Assembly: GCF_964340395.1 (NCBI RefSeq)
Contig: NC_135558.1
Span: 1,842,501-1,906,500 of the forward strand
Direction of reading: 5' to 3'
Length of the DNA: 64,000 nucleotides
DNA from: Glandiceps talaboti
Taxonomy: Eukaryota > Hemichordata > Enteropneusta > Spengelidae
The notes under the pieces were generated by a model. That model was given only the letters and a program-made list of their open reading frames with translations, was not told the DNA's origin and ran no database searches. Both the position numbers and the translations under genes were made by a program. Of this stretch, positions 46,950 through 56,335 are shown in pieces (position 1 is the stretch's first letter; the number at the start of each line of letters is the position of its first letter).

Positions 46950-47985
46950 ACAAGCTGCCTCAGTCATTGCCAGACCACAAAGAGACAGCACCCTCCATAC
47001 CTATGGAGAAAAGTGGAAAAGATTCTCTGATTGGTGTCGTGGAGGGCAGAAGGATCCTCTCGATCCATCTCCCCAGACAATAGCAGATTTTCTCTTATTT
47101 CTGTTTGAGGAGAAAAAGTATGCAGTTAAGACTATTATGGTGTATCGCACGGCGATAGCCAATAAGGTCAGAAGCATCGGGGGACCAGATTTTGGTCAGA
47201 ATAAGATCTTATCAAACATGATCAGACATTTTCTTATTCAACGCCCTCCTAAACAAACGCCACTACCTCAGTGGAGTTTATCCTTGGTTCTTAGAGCACT
47301 GAGAGAACCCCCCTTTGAACCACTTCATTCCATCTCGCTTAAAGCCCTTACCTTTAAAACGGTTTTTCTCCTAGCCCTTGCATCAGGCCGGCGTAGGAGT
47401 GAGATCCATGCATTGGATACTCGTTCGGGTTTTATTCAGTGGAGAGGGGATCAGGTGATCTTGCGCACTGACCCTAGGTTTCTGGCCAAGAATCAAGTTC
47501 TAGGATCCTTGGCTCAGCCAATCATCATTAAAGCTATTGATTCCTTTGTGGGCTCAGACCGCTCAGAGCGTCTTGTTTGCCCCAAAAGGTCCTTACTTTG
47601 GTACCTTAAACGTATCAAACCTTTTCGAGGTAGTAGGACTAGACTCTTTTTGCCTATTCCTCCGTCATCCTCTGACATTTCTCCAGCCATTATATCCAGA
47701 TGGCTGGTAGAAACTGTGAAGTGGACTTACAAAGTAAGTTCCAGCTCTGCTTGTAAGTTAGAGAGAGTCACTGCACATGAAGTCAGGGCTCTCTCGGCAT
47801 CATGGGCTTTGTTCTCAGGGGTACCGGTAGCACAGATTCTACAGGCAGGATCCTGGCGCTCCCCAAACTCCTTTATAAGTTTTTATATCAGGGATATGAC
47901 ACAGGAAGCTAGCAAGCTTCAGTCATTAGGTCCCTTAAGTGTCGGGCAGTCGGTAGTTGTAAATCAAAGATTTTCAACTAGATAG
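46870..47985 (+). CDS. DIRS-type tyrosine recombinase
   Basis: The first in-frame ATG is at 46870, giving 371 codons. Genuine recombinase sequence starts at about 46939 (GFSEQAASVIARP), and residues before that are leader DNA read out of its gag frame. The N-terminal SAM-like DNA-binding region has STLHTYGEKWKRFSDWC and TIADFLLFLFEEKKYAVKTI. Catalytic motifs in order: R-x-S-E (SGRRRSEIHAL, around 47392-47415), H-x-x-R (VTAHEVRAL, about 47770-47795), Trp of GSWRSPN (about 47854) in the H/W position, and nucleophile Tyr in SFISFYIRD (about 47884). All are present and the frame is uninterrupted to TAG. It integrates and excises circular DNA intermediates by strand exchange. It may still be active. 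Confidence 0.92.
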   Translation: MTCLSRIVILFICLVERVRIRSQGFSEQAASVIARPQRDSTLHTYGEKWKRFSDWCRGGQKDPLDPSPQTIADFLLFLFEEKKYAVKTIMVYRTAIANKVRSIGGPDFGQNKILSNMIRHFLIQRPPKQTPLPQWSLSLVLRALREPPFEPLHSISLKALTFKTVFLLALASGRRRSEIHALDTRSGFIQWRGDQVILRTDPRFLAKNQVLGSLAQPIIIKAIDSFVGSDRSERLVCPKRSLLWYLKRIKPFRGSRTRLFLPIPPSSSDISPAIISRWLVETVKWTYKVSSSSACKLERVTAHEVRALSASWALFSGVPVAQILQAGSWRSPNSFISFYIRDMTQEASKLQSLGPLSVGQSVVVNQRFSTR

Positions 47986-48034
47986 GATATGGTGGTAGAC
48001 TCCCACCTCCTTTCAGTCTGACACATTCGGGTTT

Positions 48035-48133
48035 TTACCCATCAGTATTTTGCCAACAGGTAAGTATCATAGTCGAACAGAATTGAAGTTTCTACCGAAA
48101 CTAATTTCTGTGAGACATGATACTTACCTGTTG
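48035..48133. repeat. DIRS internal complementary region
   Basis: The first half (48035-48085) is the reverse complement of the element's left end (46385-46437). The second half (48083-48133) is the reverse complement of its right end (48341-48391). They meet at CAGAATTGAAG, the complement of the junction made if right and left ends are joined sharing TTCAA. This is the known DIRS device for regenerating ends from a circular intermediate. Confidence 0.95.
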
Positions 48134-48186
48134 AGCTCCCTCCCACCTTCCCCACAGTCTCCTTGTGAAATTTTTGTCCTCTTGGA

Positions 48187-48357
48187 GCGATAAAAGACAC
48201 AAGTACGCATGCGCTAACTGCCACTTAGGCGGGAGACTAAGCTAACCAAATATGGAGCCAGGTATGGTGGAGGGGGCGGGGCCAAAAATTTCTTGGCATG
48301 GATTGGAGGAATTAATGCGGGTTACCCATCAGTATTTTGCCAACAGGTAAGTATCAT
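48187..48357 (-). repeat. DIRS right inverted terminal repeat
   Basis: 171 bp inverse of 46402-46572, starting GCGATAAAAGACAC and ending AACAGGTAAGTATCAT. A 34 bp terminal extension (48358-48391) follows, present otherwise only in the internal complementary region. Confidence 0.96.
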
Positions 48358-48391
48358 GTCTCACAGAAATTAGTTTCGGTAGAAACTTCAA

Positions 48392-49480
48392 ATCAAAACG
48401 ATCGCATAACAGGTGTGTGATTTGGGTAAAAAAATGTGATTTTTGGTCAAAAAACTTAAACTCAGAAACTACTGGGCAGATTGTTACGAAATTTGATGGG
48501 AACATTCTTAAGGGGGTGTAAGGTAAGATTTGTTCAATGACATGATGATTCTATCAGTAATATGCAAATGTGTCTTTTGGTTAAAAATCTATAATTCCAA
48601 AACTACTGAGCAGATCAGGCTGAAATTTAATGGGAATACATCTAGGGATGTATGGATGAAGAAATATTAAACATACAATGATTCCACGAGTGATATGCAA
48701 ATTAGGTGTAAAAATGTTCATTTTTGGTCAAAAACTTATATCTCAAAAAGTACTTGGTCAGTGAGTCTGAAACATGGTGAGTTGTTTCTGAAAGTGTTAT
48801 TCTGCAGATTTTACTTGAAAACATTTTGACAAAATTGGCCCTATGACCACGCCCATAGCAACAGCCAAACAGTCATGTATTTCACAAAGATAACAACAGG
48901 GATTAATAGACGATTGAATAAACATTCAAAAAATGTATGTAAATTTGCCTAGCAACAAGACCACACCCATAGCAACAGCCAAATAATCACGTGTATTGCA
49001 AAGATAACAATAGGAATAGAAAGACAAATGAATAAATATTCAAAAAATGTATGCAAATGTGCCTAGCAACAAGACCACACCCATAACAACAGCCAAATGA
49101 TCACATATAATGCGAAAATAACATAGAGGATTAACAGACAATTGAATAAACATTCAAAAAATGTATGTAAATATGCCTAGCAACAAGACCACGCCCATAG
49201 CAACAGCCAAATGATCAGATATATTGCAAAGATATCAGGAATTCATACACAAGTGAACAATAATGTATGCAAATATATCTAACAACATGACCACGCCCAT
49301 AGCAACAGCCAAATGATCGCGTATTTCGCAAAGATAGCAACATGGTTGGATAGGCAACTGGATCGTCATCCAGCAAATGAACACCTATTGTTAGCATGGG
49401 CTAGCATATGGATAAACATTTTTAAAAACTACAGTTGTGTTACAACGCCATTGGCGGCATTTTTTAGTCTTTGCTTTCAG
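48392..49480 (+). repeat. Composite dispersed repeat, 3' part
   Basis: It continues the repeat interrupted by the DIRS element. Three more units of about 140 bp run to about 48830, each with a TCAGAAACTACTGGGCAG-like start, GAAATTTGATGGGAA and GATATGCAAATTAGG-like end. About five units of roughly 114 bp then run to 49330 (GCCTAGCAACAAGACCAC, GCCCATAGCAACAGCC, ATTGCAAAGATAACA). The 3' end has CTACAGTTGTGTTACAAC, GCCATTGGCGGCATTTTTT. It is non-coding. The class is unknown; internal tandem arrays plus an adjacent microsatellite resemble some Helitron-related non-autonomous elements. Confidence 0.8.
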
Positions 49481-49800
49481 TTGATTATATTCTAGTAGGA
49501 TTTAAATTTTTTTATTCCTGTAAGAGTAGAATTTGATATAGTGGTATTCCATGTTACTGGCAAGGTAGGGCTTCTCATTTTAATCTGTATGTCTTCTATG
49601 CATGTCCAGCATTTACTGTAGGACATCAGTATTTCGAACTGATGTCAAATATTTGTGGTAGAATTTCTCAGTAAATTTTAGAAAATAAATTATGAATATA
49701 AAATGTCATCTCATATGTTGAGGATGTCTCTCTTGAAAATTGTTTAAACCAATACAAATGATGGCCTGCTCATACTTATATTATAGTACTTTAGATTTTA
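49481..49800. other. Unannotated AT-rich DNA
   Basis: No feature is seen. Confidence 0.4.
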
Positions 49801-50195
49801 AAAAGTACTATTTTGTCAGAATTTGAACTTTGAAATTATTCATCTAAAAATTGATGGGAATGTTTATAGCCTTGTCCAGATGAAGACTTATTCAAGAGAA
49901 TATTACCTCATTGTAGATATGTAAATAAAATCTGATTTCTGGCCCGGAAGCTAAAATTTCAAAACTACAAGGCCAGTAAATATGAAATTTAGTGGGGATA
50001 TTTCGGGGACAACGAGATGAAGAACTGTTGACAAAAAGGTTAATACAAATCATTGAGTTTAGGTCCAAATTAAAACTTTGAACTACTTGGAAGATCTACA
50101 AGCTAAAAGAAAAATCCTCTTATAAGAACAGCTTAGATTTCAGTATCAGTTGTGCTGCAGTGCCATTGGCACTATTTTTTTATATGTGTAGATAT
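49801..50195 (+). repeat. Diverged composite-repeat segment
   Basis: It repeats the ~150 bp module (TTTCAAAACTACAAGGCCAG, GAAATTTAGTGGGGATA, GATGAAGA) and the same 3' signature (CAGTTGTGCTGCAG, GCCATTGGCACTATTTTTTT) seen at 49430-49470. An older copy or extension of the same family. Confidence 0.65.
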
Positions 50196-51559
50196 TGATA
50201 CGATGTTGCAAAATTGTGAGTCACATTGATACTGTATTACTAAATCGTGACTTGCAATTGTAATATTGTGTCATTTCAAAAGCCCGGCGTCTATCTACAA
50301 CTTAAAAACGGCAGACATCTGATACCTGAAAACATGTCATCTACAGAAGAATCCTCACTAACCATTCAAAAAAATGCAATGGAAATGAGATTCTGTAATC
50401 TTCAGAATGAACCTCTACATGTATTCCCTAGAGCATGTACATAGCAGCAATTTTTTTCATTTCATTGTAAAGTCATAGTCCTCTTTTGGAGCACTGACAT
50501 TTGAAATACAGATACCTATATAACCATACAGGATTGAAGTGCTATAGTCCTGCTTACACGTAGACAACATCTTCAGGCTATAGATAATAACACTAGGGTT
50601 TTACGCTCTTGAAGTCCTGGAATTTCAAAGGCCTTCTGGGAAGTCCTGGAAAAAATGTACTCTACTTCTGAAAACTCACAGAAAATAAAACAAAACTCAA
50701 GAGGGAATAAACATCTTCCATACATAAAACAGTAAATTTAATGTGCTAAGATAAAACAACAAAAGACTTTAAAAACATTGGAAAAGTTCAAAGTAACTCT
50801 TTTGATAGGTCTAAAGTTTATGACGGGATATTCAAGAAATTAATGAAAGCTGAGACTGCACTGAAAATTTAGGGAATCAGGTAAAATTATAAGCTAGATC
50901 AGAAAAGCAGGTTGAGTGCAGCCTCATAATGCAACTCATTTATGTACAGTGACCTAAGTTGATGACATCTTAAAGTTGATATGAATATTCCAGCAAAATT
51001 CCTGGAAAGTATGGACCAAGGGATAGATTTACAGACCATTTATTTTAAAATAAAATGGTCAATTGATATGAAAGTTACAACACAAACTTTAAAATACCAA
51101 CTGAATTTCATGGATTCAAAAATAACTCATAGATGAACATGTATGTTGCATTTGATCAAATTTTTTGGCGAAAAAGGTGTTATAATACTTTGATGAACAT
51201 TGCCTGTAATAAATGCTTCATGAAGACATAGAAATGTGACAGAGAAATTCAAAAAAATATTTTCAAATGATCTTTGGATGTAACTTAGTAAATATCCATC
51301 AGATGCACTTAAAAGTATAGAAAATTTGGAGCAAAAATCTAGTCATGTTCACATTAGAGGTAAAATCATGTATGAAGTCGGTAAAGAATAAACCGATCAA
51401 AATTTGGAAACATTAGGAGATTAGATGCTGGAATTTTATCATAAGATAATGTTAACACCCGGGTTCTACCTGCTATTCTTTTGGTCAAAGTTTACACGCA
51501 AGGGTCGAGGGTAGTCAAACATCTCTTTCAGTAAAAGTTGAACATGGTGTATTGTATTT
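50196..51559. other. Presumed intron, AT-rich
   Basis: No exon or repeat is recognised in about 1.4 kb. Confidence 0.45.
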
Positions 51560-51932
51560 AAGGCCTAAAAAAACTAAATGTTTGATTCCGGTTACCGGAC
51601 CCCACCTACCTTTTCACTGTTGTCCCTAAACTTTTGTACGTATTCAAGAAAAAAATTATAGCATAGCAAAAAAATTAAAGTGTCATGAGAAATAGGATGC
51701 GGAAACTGACACCAACTTAAAAAGACAAAATGAAACTGTTCTTCCAATCTGTAATTGCTGTGCATCTGATAGGAAGAAATAAACAACACATAGACCATTT
51801 GGAAAACAATGGAAAACCTGAACTAGACACACTCACACAGAAACAAATATGAATGAAATAAAAAAATCTATCCACCCCACCTATTCTAAAATTGTGCGTA
51901 ACAGGAACCACACATTTTTTTTACTAGGCCTA
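51560..51932 (-). mobile_element. MITE family X, copy 4
   Basis: About 373 bp and the best preserved at its outer ends: AAGGCCTAAAAAAACTAAAT with TTTGATTCCGGTTACC on the left, and GTAACAGGAACCACACA with TTTTTTTTACTAGGCCTAA on the right. Orientation is as the copy at 40552. It defines the family TIR as AGGCCTAA, an A-run, TTGTGTGGTTCCGGTTAC. Confidence 0.92.
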
Positions 51933-52669
51933 ACAAGTATAAGAGTTCACAGTGGACAAATGTGAAAGTAGCAACTGTCATAATGATTGAAGGCAGGATG
52001 CTAGAATCAAAGTTCTTGATAGTCACATCACAGAGAATATCTAAATAAATTATGGATTGTAATAACTTTTCCAATTTAATGTGATCTGATTTTAGTTGTA
52101 TGTTGCATAGTATCTCCTTTCCTCTCTGAGACGTTAGATGTATGCAAATAATGGAGGTAACGTATTGGCACCTGAAGTAGGCTGGTCGGCATAGCATCAG
52201 GAAGGGTGTCAGATTGTGTCAGACATGATGAACATTAAAGATATCACATGTAAGATTTCACAATGTCGCAAAAGCACAATACAAAACCCCTTCCCCTCCC
52301 CCTCCCTCTGAATGAAAATTCACAAGTGTGACGTCACAGTGTCATGTTTATGTATCAGCGTTTCCACTGCCCACTCGCCAAATCGCAAAATGCGAATAAC
52401 ATCTGCATTTTGCAAGAATATTTTTGATACAATTAGCCAAACTTGCAAAGCCAATTTAGAATAGGGCACCACAAAATCTATAGATGCATAATGCTTGTGG
52501 TTTCTTTGTCGCAATGTGGAATATCCGTAATTTAAACTACATTGTATTACATTTAGAATGAAGTGTACACATTGTGTAAAAGTTAAACAAACCATAAAAT
52601 TGTTACATCAGCAATGCAAATAACGTCCCATCCAACAAACTTGTAAGTTCCGTTGTGTAAAACTTTCAG
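51933..52669. other. Presumed intron with CRE-like palindrome
   Basis: TGACGTCA lies at 52329-52336. The sequence becomes less AT-rich towards the terminal exon. It ends in the acceptor TGTAAAACTTTCAG. Confidence 0.4.
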
Positions 52670-52789
52670 CATCTGATCATGCGATCCATGCTTGTAAAAT
52701 TTGATCAAGTAGTTCGTCACATGCAAGGGGCGATGGAAGATGAGTCGTCTTTATTACTGGGCCCTTCCACTTTGCAGGAGAACTGTTAA
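52670..52789 (+). CDS. Probable terminal coding exon
   Basis: After the acceptor CTTTCAG, a frame reads 39 residues including MRSMLVKFDQVVRHMQ and EDESSLLLGPSTLQENC, ending at a TAA at 52787-52789. Composition is protein-like (acidic cluster, amphipathic segment). The surrounding 1 kb is CpG-containing and free of repeats, unlike the rest of the window, and a poly(A) signal lies 0.8 kb downstream. It would need an incoming phase 0, whereas 41818-41880 ends in phase 1, so an exon is missing between them or this belongs to a different gene. The protein is unrecognised. The minus-strand ORF over the same bases (52677-52889) is the competing reading. Confidence 0.42.
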   Translation, partial: HLIMRSMLVKFDQVVRHMQGAMEDESSLLLGPSTLQENC

Positions 52790-53630
52790 CTCGTAATACA
52801 TGAAGACATTCGTTTATTCTTGAACGATACATTACGTTTGAACCAGACGAAGAGCATGGTGTAGTGAATGGTAAATTCACGTAATGCATTCGATCTAGTA
52901 ACGAAGCTCAAAAAGAAAAAGTTTCAGTTTTAGTGAGAATGAAATGGTCACGTGGCAGTTTGAATTTATCTAAGTGAAGTTTTCAGCATAGACTGTCCAA
53001 CGATGAGGGAAGATGCTTCGCCGTAATGGCCGTTCTATCGATGAAACCCTTTCGCACTACATCTGTTAATAAGTAACCAATCACGTGGATAAGTAATGAT
53101 AACATCGTGTAGTTTCTAAACTACCCAAGACGTGCTCTCCACATCAGGAAATGGAGCATGAAGCTCCAATCTTATGAACCTGTTTACTGATGATGGTAAA
53201 CACATCAAAATACTACCCAAAATCCAGCACTGTATCTCACATTAGATAGATTTTATTTCACCTTATCAACATCTCAGTAGTAAATACAGAAGCTTCTATC
53301 ATTGAAGGCATGAAAGTTTTAGAAATTTGGTTAGAAGTGCGAAAATGAAGTTCAGCAATCACATTGACACCAGACCCCCTCCCCCAAACGAACCAAATTC
53401 GCTTATTGAGCTTGTGTGCGATCGTCGCTTAATAAACCAAATACTTAACAAAGCTGATATGAGATTTATATCATTAATAGCAGTGTAGCATTGTAACAAT
53501 TGTCAATATGGTTAGAAATTTCTCTATGGTATAGAATAATTATTGTTACAAACATATGTGCCATGGTTATGTCTTTGTTGATTATTGAATTAATACAATA
53601 CAATACAAAATAAAAATACAAACTTATGTG
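52790..53630 (+). other. Candidate 3' untranslated region
   Basis: About 840 bp of non-repetitive, relatively CpG-rich sequence between the stop codon and the poly(A) signal. A first AATAAA lies at 53431-53436 without a clear downstream GT-rich element. Confidence 0.4.
53609..53614 (+). terminator. Polyadenylation signal
   Basis: AATAAA within ACAAAATAAAAATAC is followed about 30 bases later by a GT-rich stretch (TGTGGGTTGTCGTGTGTT, about 53642-53659). This is the arrangement expected of a functional cleavage/polyadenylation site. Confidence 0.5.
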
Positions 53631-53659
53631 GCATTTTTGCTTGTGGGTTGTCGTGTGTT

Positions 53660-53894
53660 ATTTTTTGACCAACTGTTGAAAAATGTAGCATAGTGTCTCT
53701 GTGACAATTCGTATGATAGGGGCTGTATTATTAATTGATGCTGTATATGTATTGTTCTAGCACACTGTTAAATTTTGAACAGCCTTGCAGGGATACATGC
53801 TGTTTGTAACTTTTGTTGGTCTTGTCCTGTTTAATAGCAACTATTAAAAGGGTGGCTTTTTGGAATCCATACACTGTAGTCATGTTCTAAAGTA
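53660..53894. other. Unannotated DNA
   Basis: Short interval between the candidate poly(A) site and the next minisatellite; nothing is recognised. Confidence 0.4.
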
Positions 53895-54320
53895 TAGCAT
53901 GGCTATTTGAAGCCTGGAGTCCATGCTGTCCTGTTGTACTGTATAGCATGGCTATTTGAAGTCTGGAGTCCATGCTGTCCTGTTGTACTGTAAAGCATGG
54001 CTATTTGAAGCCTGGAGTCCATGCTGTCCTGTTGTACTGTATAGTATGGCTATTTGAAGCCTGGAGTCCATGCTGTCCTGTTGTACTGTATAGTATGGCT
54101 ATTTGAAGCCTGGAGTCCATGCTGTCCTGTTGTACTGTATAGTATGGCTATTTGAAGCCTGGAGTCCATGCTGTCCTGTTGTACTGTGTAGCCTGGAGTC
54201 CATACTGTCCTGTTGTACTGTATAGCATGGCTATTTGAAGCCTGGAGTCCATGCTGTCCTGTTGTACTGTATAGTATGGCTATTTGTCCATGCTGTGCTG
54301 TTATACAGCATAGCATAGCT
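53895..54320. repeat. 52 bp minisatellite, ~8 copies
   Basis: Unit TGTATAGCATGGCTATTT, GAAGCCTGGAGTCCATG, CTGTCCTGTTGTACTG. One unit lacks the first part (about 54188-54200) and the last two are degenerate. The minus-strand ORF is an artefact. Confidence 0.97.
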
Positions 54321-55139
54321 ATTTATCTATGCTGTGATGTTGTGGTGTACCTTTATTGAAAATTCTATTAAATGGAAAAAAAGGGTTCCATTCTGATGTC
54401 AAATCAAGAATGACATTTTAAAAGAATTAAAAATCATGGCTGTTGAAAATCAGAAAGCAGAGTTATAGATTTAAATAAAACATTTCCATAGAAAATATTC
54501 CATTTTAATCTTTTTTTTGTTAGTTACATAATACATATGTTATCTTTGAAGCTTTTGTATTTCTTTTGGGGTTTTTTGATCCAGAAAGAAATATCGAGAT
54601 GAAAATTAGTCTGATTTGTATGAGAACAGCAAACAATTAGTAGGCAGGCAGAATTCAAAATATGACGGCACATTATACCCGTATTAATATTATGTATTAG
54701 AAACCTAACACCATTTCAAATATGGACGTACTTAGAACAAAATGAAATCCTTTCACTAAGAACAAATAGAAAATAAACTGGTATTATAAAACTTACCTGT
54801 TTGCACGGTAATGTTATAGACTAAGTGATTTTTTAACGGCCATTTTGTTGCTGAAAATCAATATTTATTGTATAGCTCAACATTATATTACATAAAGACT
54901 TCATTCAAATGCCTACCCCAACATAATTAGATGTGAGCTTTTTAGTAAGACATTGGTCTTAACCTTGACCTTCAGGGTCACTTAAAATCAGTTGATTTCT
55001 TGCGTATCGCATGCACTTAATGGTGTTCTTTTAGTGACACACAAGTAAACTACATTAGGAAACTGTGTCTTGTATGAAGACTTGTTACTACTAATTTCTA
55101 ATAGAGTACACTGTACATAGATGTAGTATATAGCTGGTT
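54321..55139. other. Unannotated DNA
   Basis: On the minus strand a CAG|GTAAGT donor (54792-54800) and upstream TTGATTTTCAG flank a 55 bp stretch without independent coding support. It is noted but not called as an exon. Confidence 0.4.
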
Positions 55140-56335
55140 CTCTCTACAGTGGTATTGTCATTGCTGGTTCTCTCTAGTGATGTAGTCATTGCTGGTTCTC
55201 TCTACAGTGGTATAGTCATTGCTGGTTCTCTCTACAGTGGTATTGTCATTGCTGGTTCTCTCTACAGTGATGTAGTCATTGTTGGTTCTCTCTACAGTGA
55301 TGTAGTCATTGCTGGTTCTCTCTACAGTGGTGTAGTCATTGCTGGTTCTCTCTACAGTGATGTAGTCATTGCTGGTTCTCTCTACAGTGGTGTAGTCATT
55401 GCTGGTTCTCTCTACAGTGATGTAGTCATTGCTCATTCTCTCTACAGTGGTGTAGTCATTGCTGGTTCTATAGACTGATTAAATCATTGCTGGTTCTCTC
55501 TACAGTGGTGTAGTCATTGCTCATTCTCTCTACAGTGGTGTAGTCATTGCTGGTTCTCTCTACAGTGGTGTAGTCATTGCTGGTTCTCTCTACAGTGGTA
55601 TTGTCATTGCTGGTTCTCTCTACAGTGATGTTGTCATTGCTGGTTCTCTCTAGTGATGTAGTCATTGCTGGTTCTCTCTACAGTGGTGTAGTCATTGTTG
55701 GTTCTCTCTACAGTGATGTAGTCATTGTTGGTTCTCTCTACAGTGGTGTAGTCATTGCTGGTTCTCTCTACAGTGGTGTAGTCATTGCTGGTTCTCTCTA
55801 CAGTGGTGTAGTCATTGCTGGTTCTCTCTACAGTGGTGTAGTCATTGCTGGTTCTCTCTACAGTGGTGTAGTCATTGCTGGTTCTCTCTACAGTGGTGTA
55901 GTCATTGCTGGTTCTCTCTACAGTGATGTAGTCATTGTTGGTTCTCTCTACAGTGGTGTAGTCATTGTTGGTTCTCTCTACAGTGATGTAGTCATTGTTG
56001 GTTCTCTCTACAGTGATGTAGTCATTGTTGGTTCTCTCTACAGTGATGTAGTCATTGTTGGTTCTCTCTACAGTGGTGTAGTCATTGCTGGTTCTCTCTA
56101 CAGTGATGTAGTCATTGCTGGTTCTGTCTACAGTGGTATAGTCATTGCTCAGGTTCTCTCTACAGTGGTATTGTCATTGTTGGTTCTCTCTACAGTGGTG
56201 TAGTCATTGCTGGTTCTCTCTACAGTGATGTAGTCATTGCTGGTTCTCTCTACAGTGATGTAGTCATTGCTGGTTCTCTCTAGTGATATAGTCACTGCTG
56301 ATTCTAAGTAGTGGTGTAGTCACTGCTGGTTCTAT
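55140..56335. repeat. 30 bp minisatellite, ~39 copies
   Basis: Unit TGGTTCTCTCTACAGTGG plus TGTAGTCATTGC, with G/A (GTGATG), C/T (TTGTTGG) and GTATTG variants. The 30 bp period equals ten codons, so long ORFs of a 10-residue repeat ([10 protein letters not shown] type) appear on + and a different one on -. The short frames, absence of flanking gene structure and decay at the edges argue against coding. Each unit contains a TTCTCTCTACAG stretch identical in form to a 3' splice site. Confidence 0.98.

Larger units (their letters stand above)
46385..48391 (+). mobile_element. Internally deleted DIRS-type retrotransposon
   Basis: A 2,007 bp element with complete DIRS-type ends: inverted terminal repeats (46402-46572 and 48187-48357), short non-repeated terminal extensions, and an internal complementary region (48035-48133) between the coding region and the right ITR. 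Both ends share TTCAA. Coding content is only a gag-like leader (46836-46949) and a tyrosine recombinase (to 47985). Reverse transcriptase, RNase H and the methyltransferase-like domain found in full-length DIRS elements are absent. DIRS elements replicate through a circular DNA that the recombinase inserts. This copy keeps the cis ends and the recombinase but would need a helper for reverse transcription. Confidence 0.93.

Noticed and set aside
52677-52889. 70 aa minus-strand ORF
   Set aside because: It overlaps the + strand terminal-exon candidate, which has an acceptor, 3'UTR and poly(A) signal. The minus ORF ends in a plain stop with no neighbouring gene structure. Kept as the competing reading only.
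54792-54860. Minus-strand exon between TTGATTTTCAG and CAG|GTAAGT
   Set aside because: Good splice consensus but no partner exon, and only one frame is open with an unremarkable peptide; not strong enough to call.
55149-56203. ORFs up to 208 aa encoding a 10-residue repeat, with minus-strand counterparts
   Set aside because: Product of a 30 bp tandem repeat. No start context, splice signals or unique protein sequence on either side.
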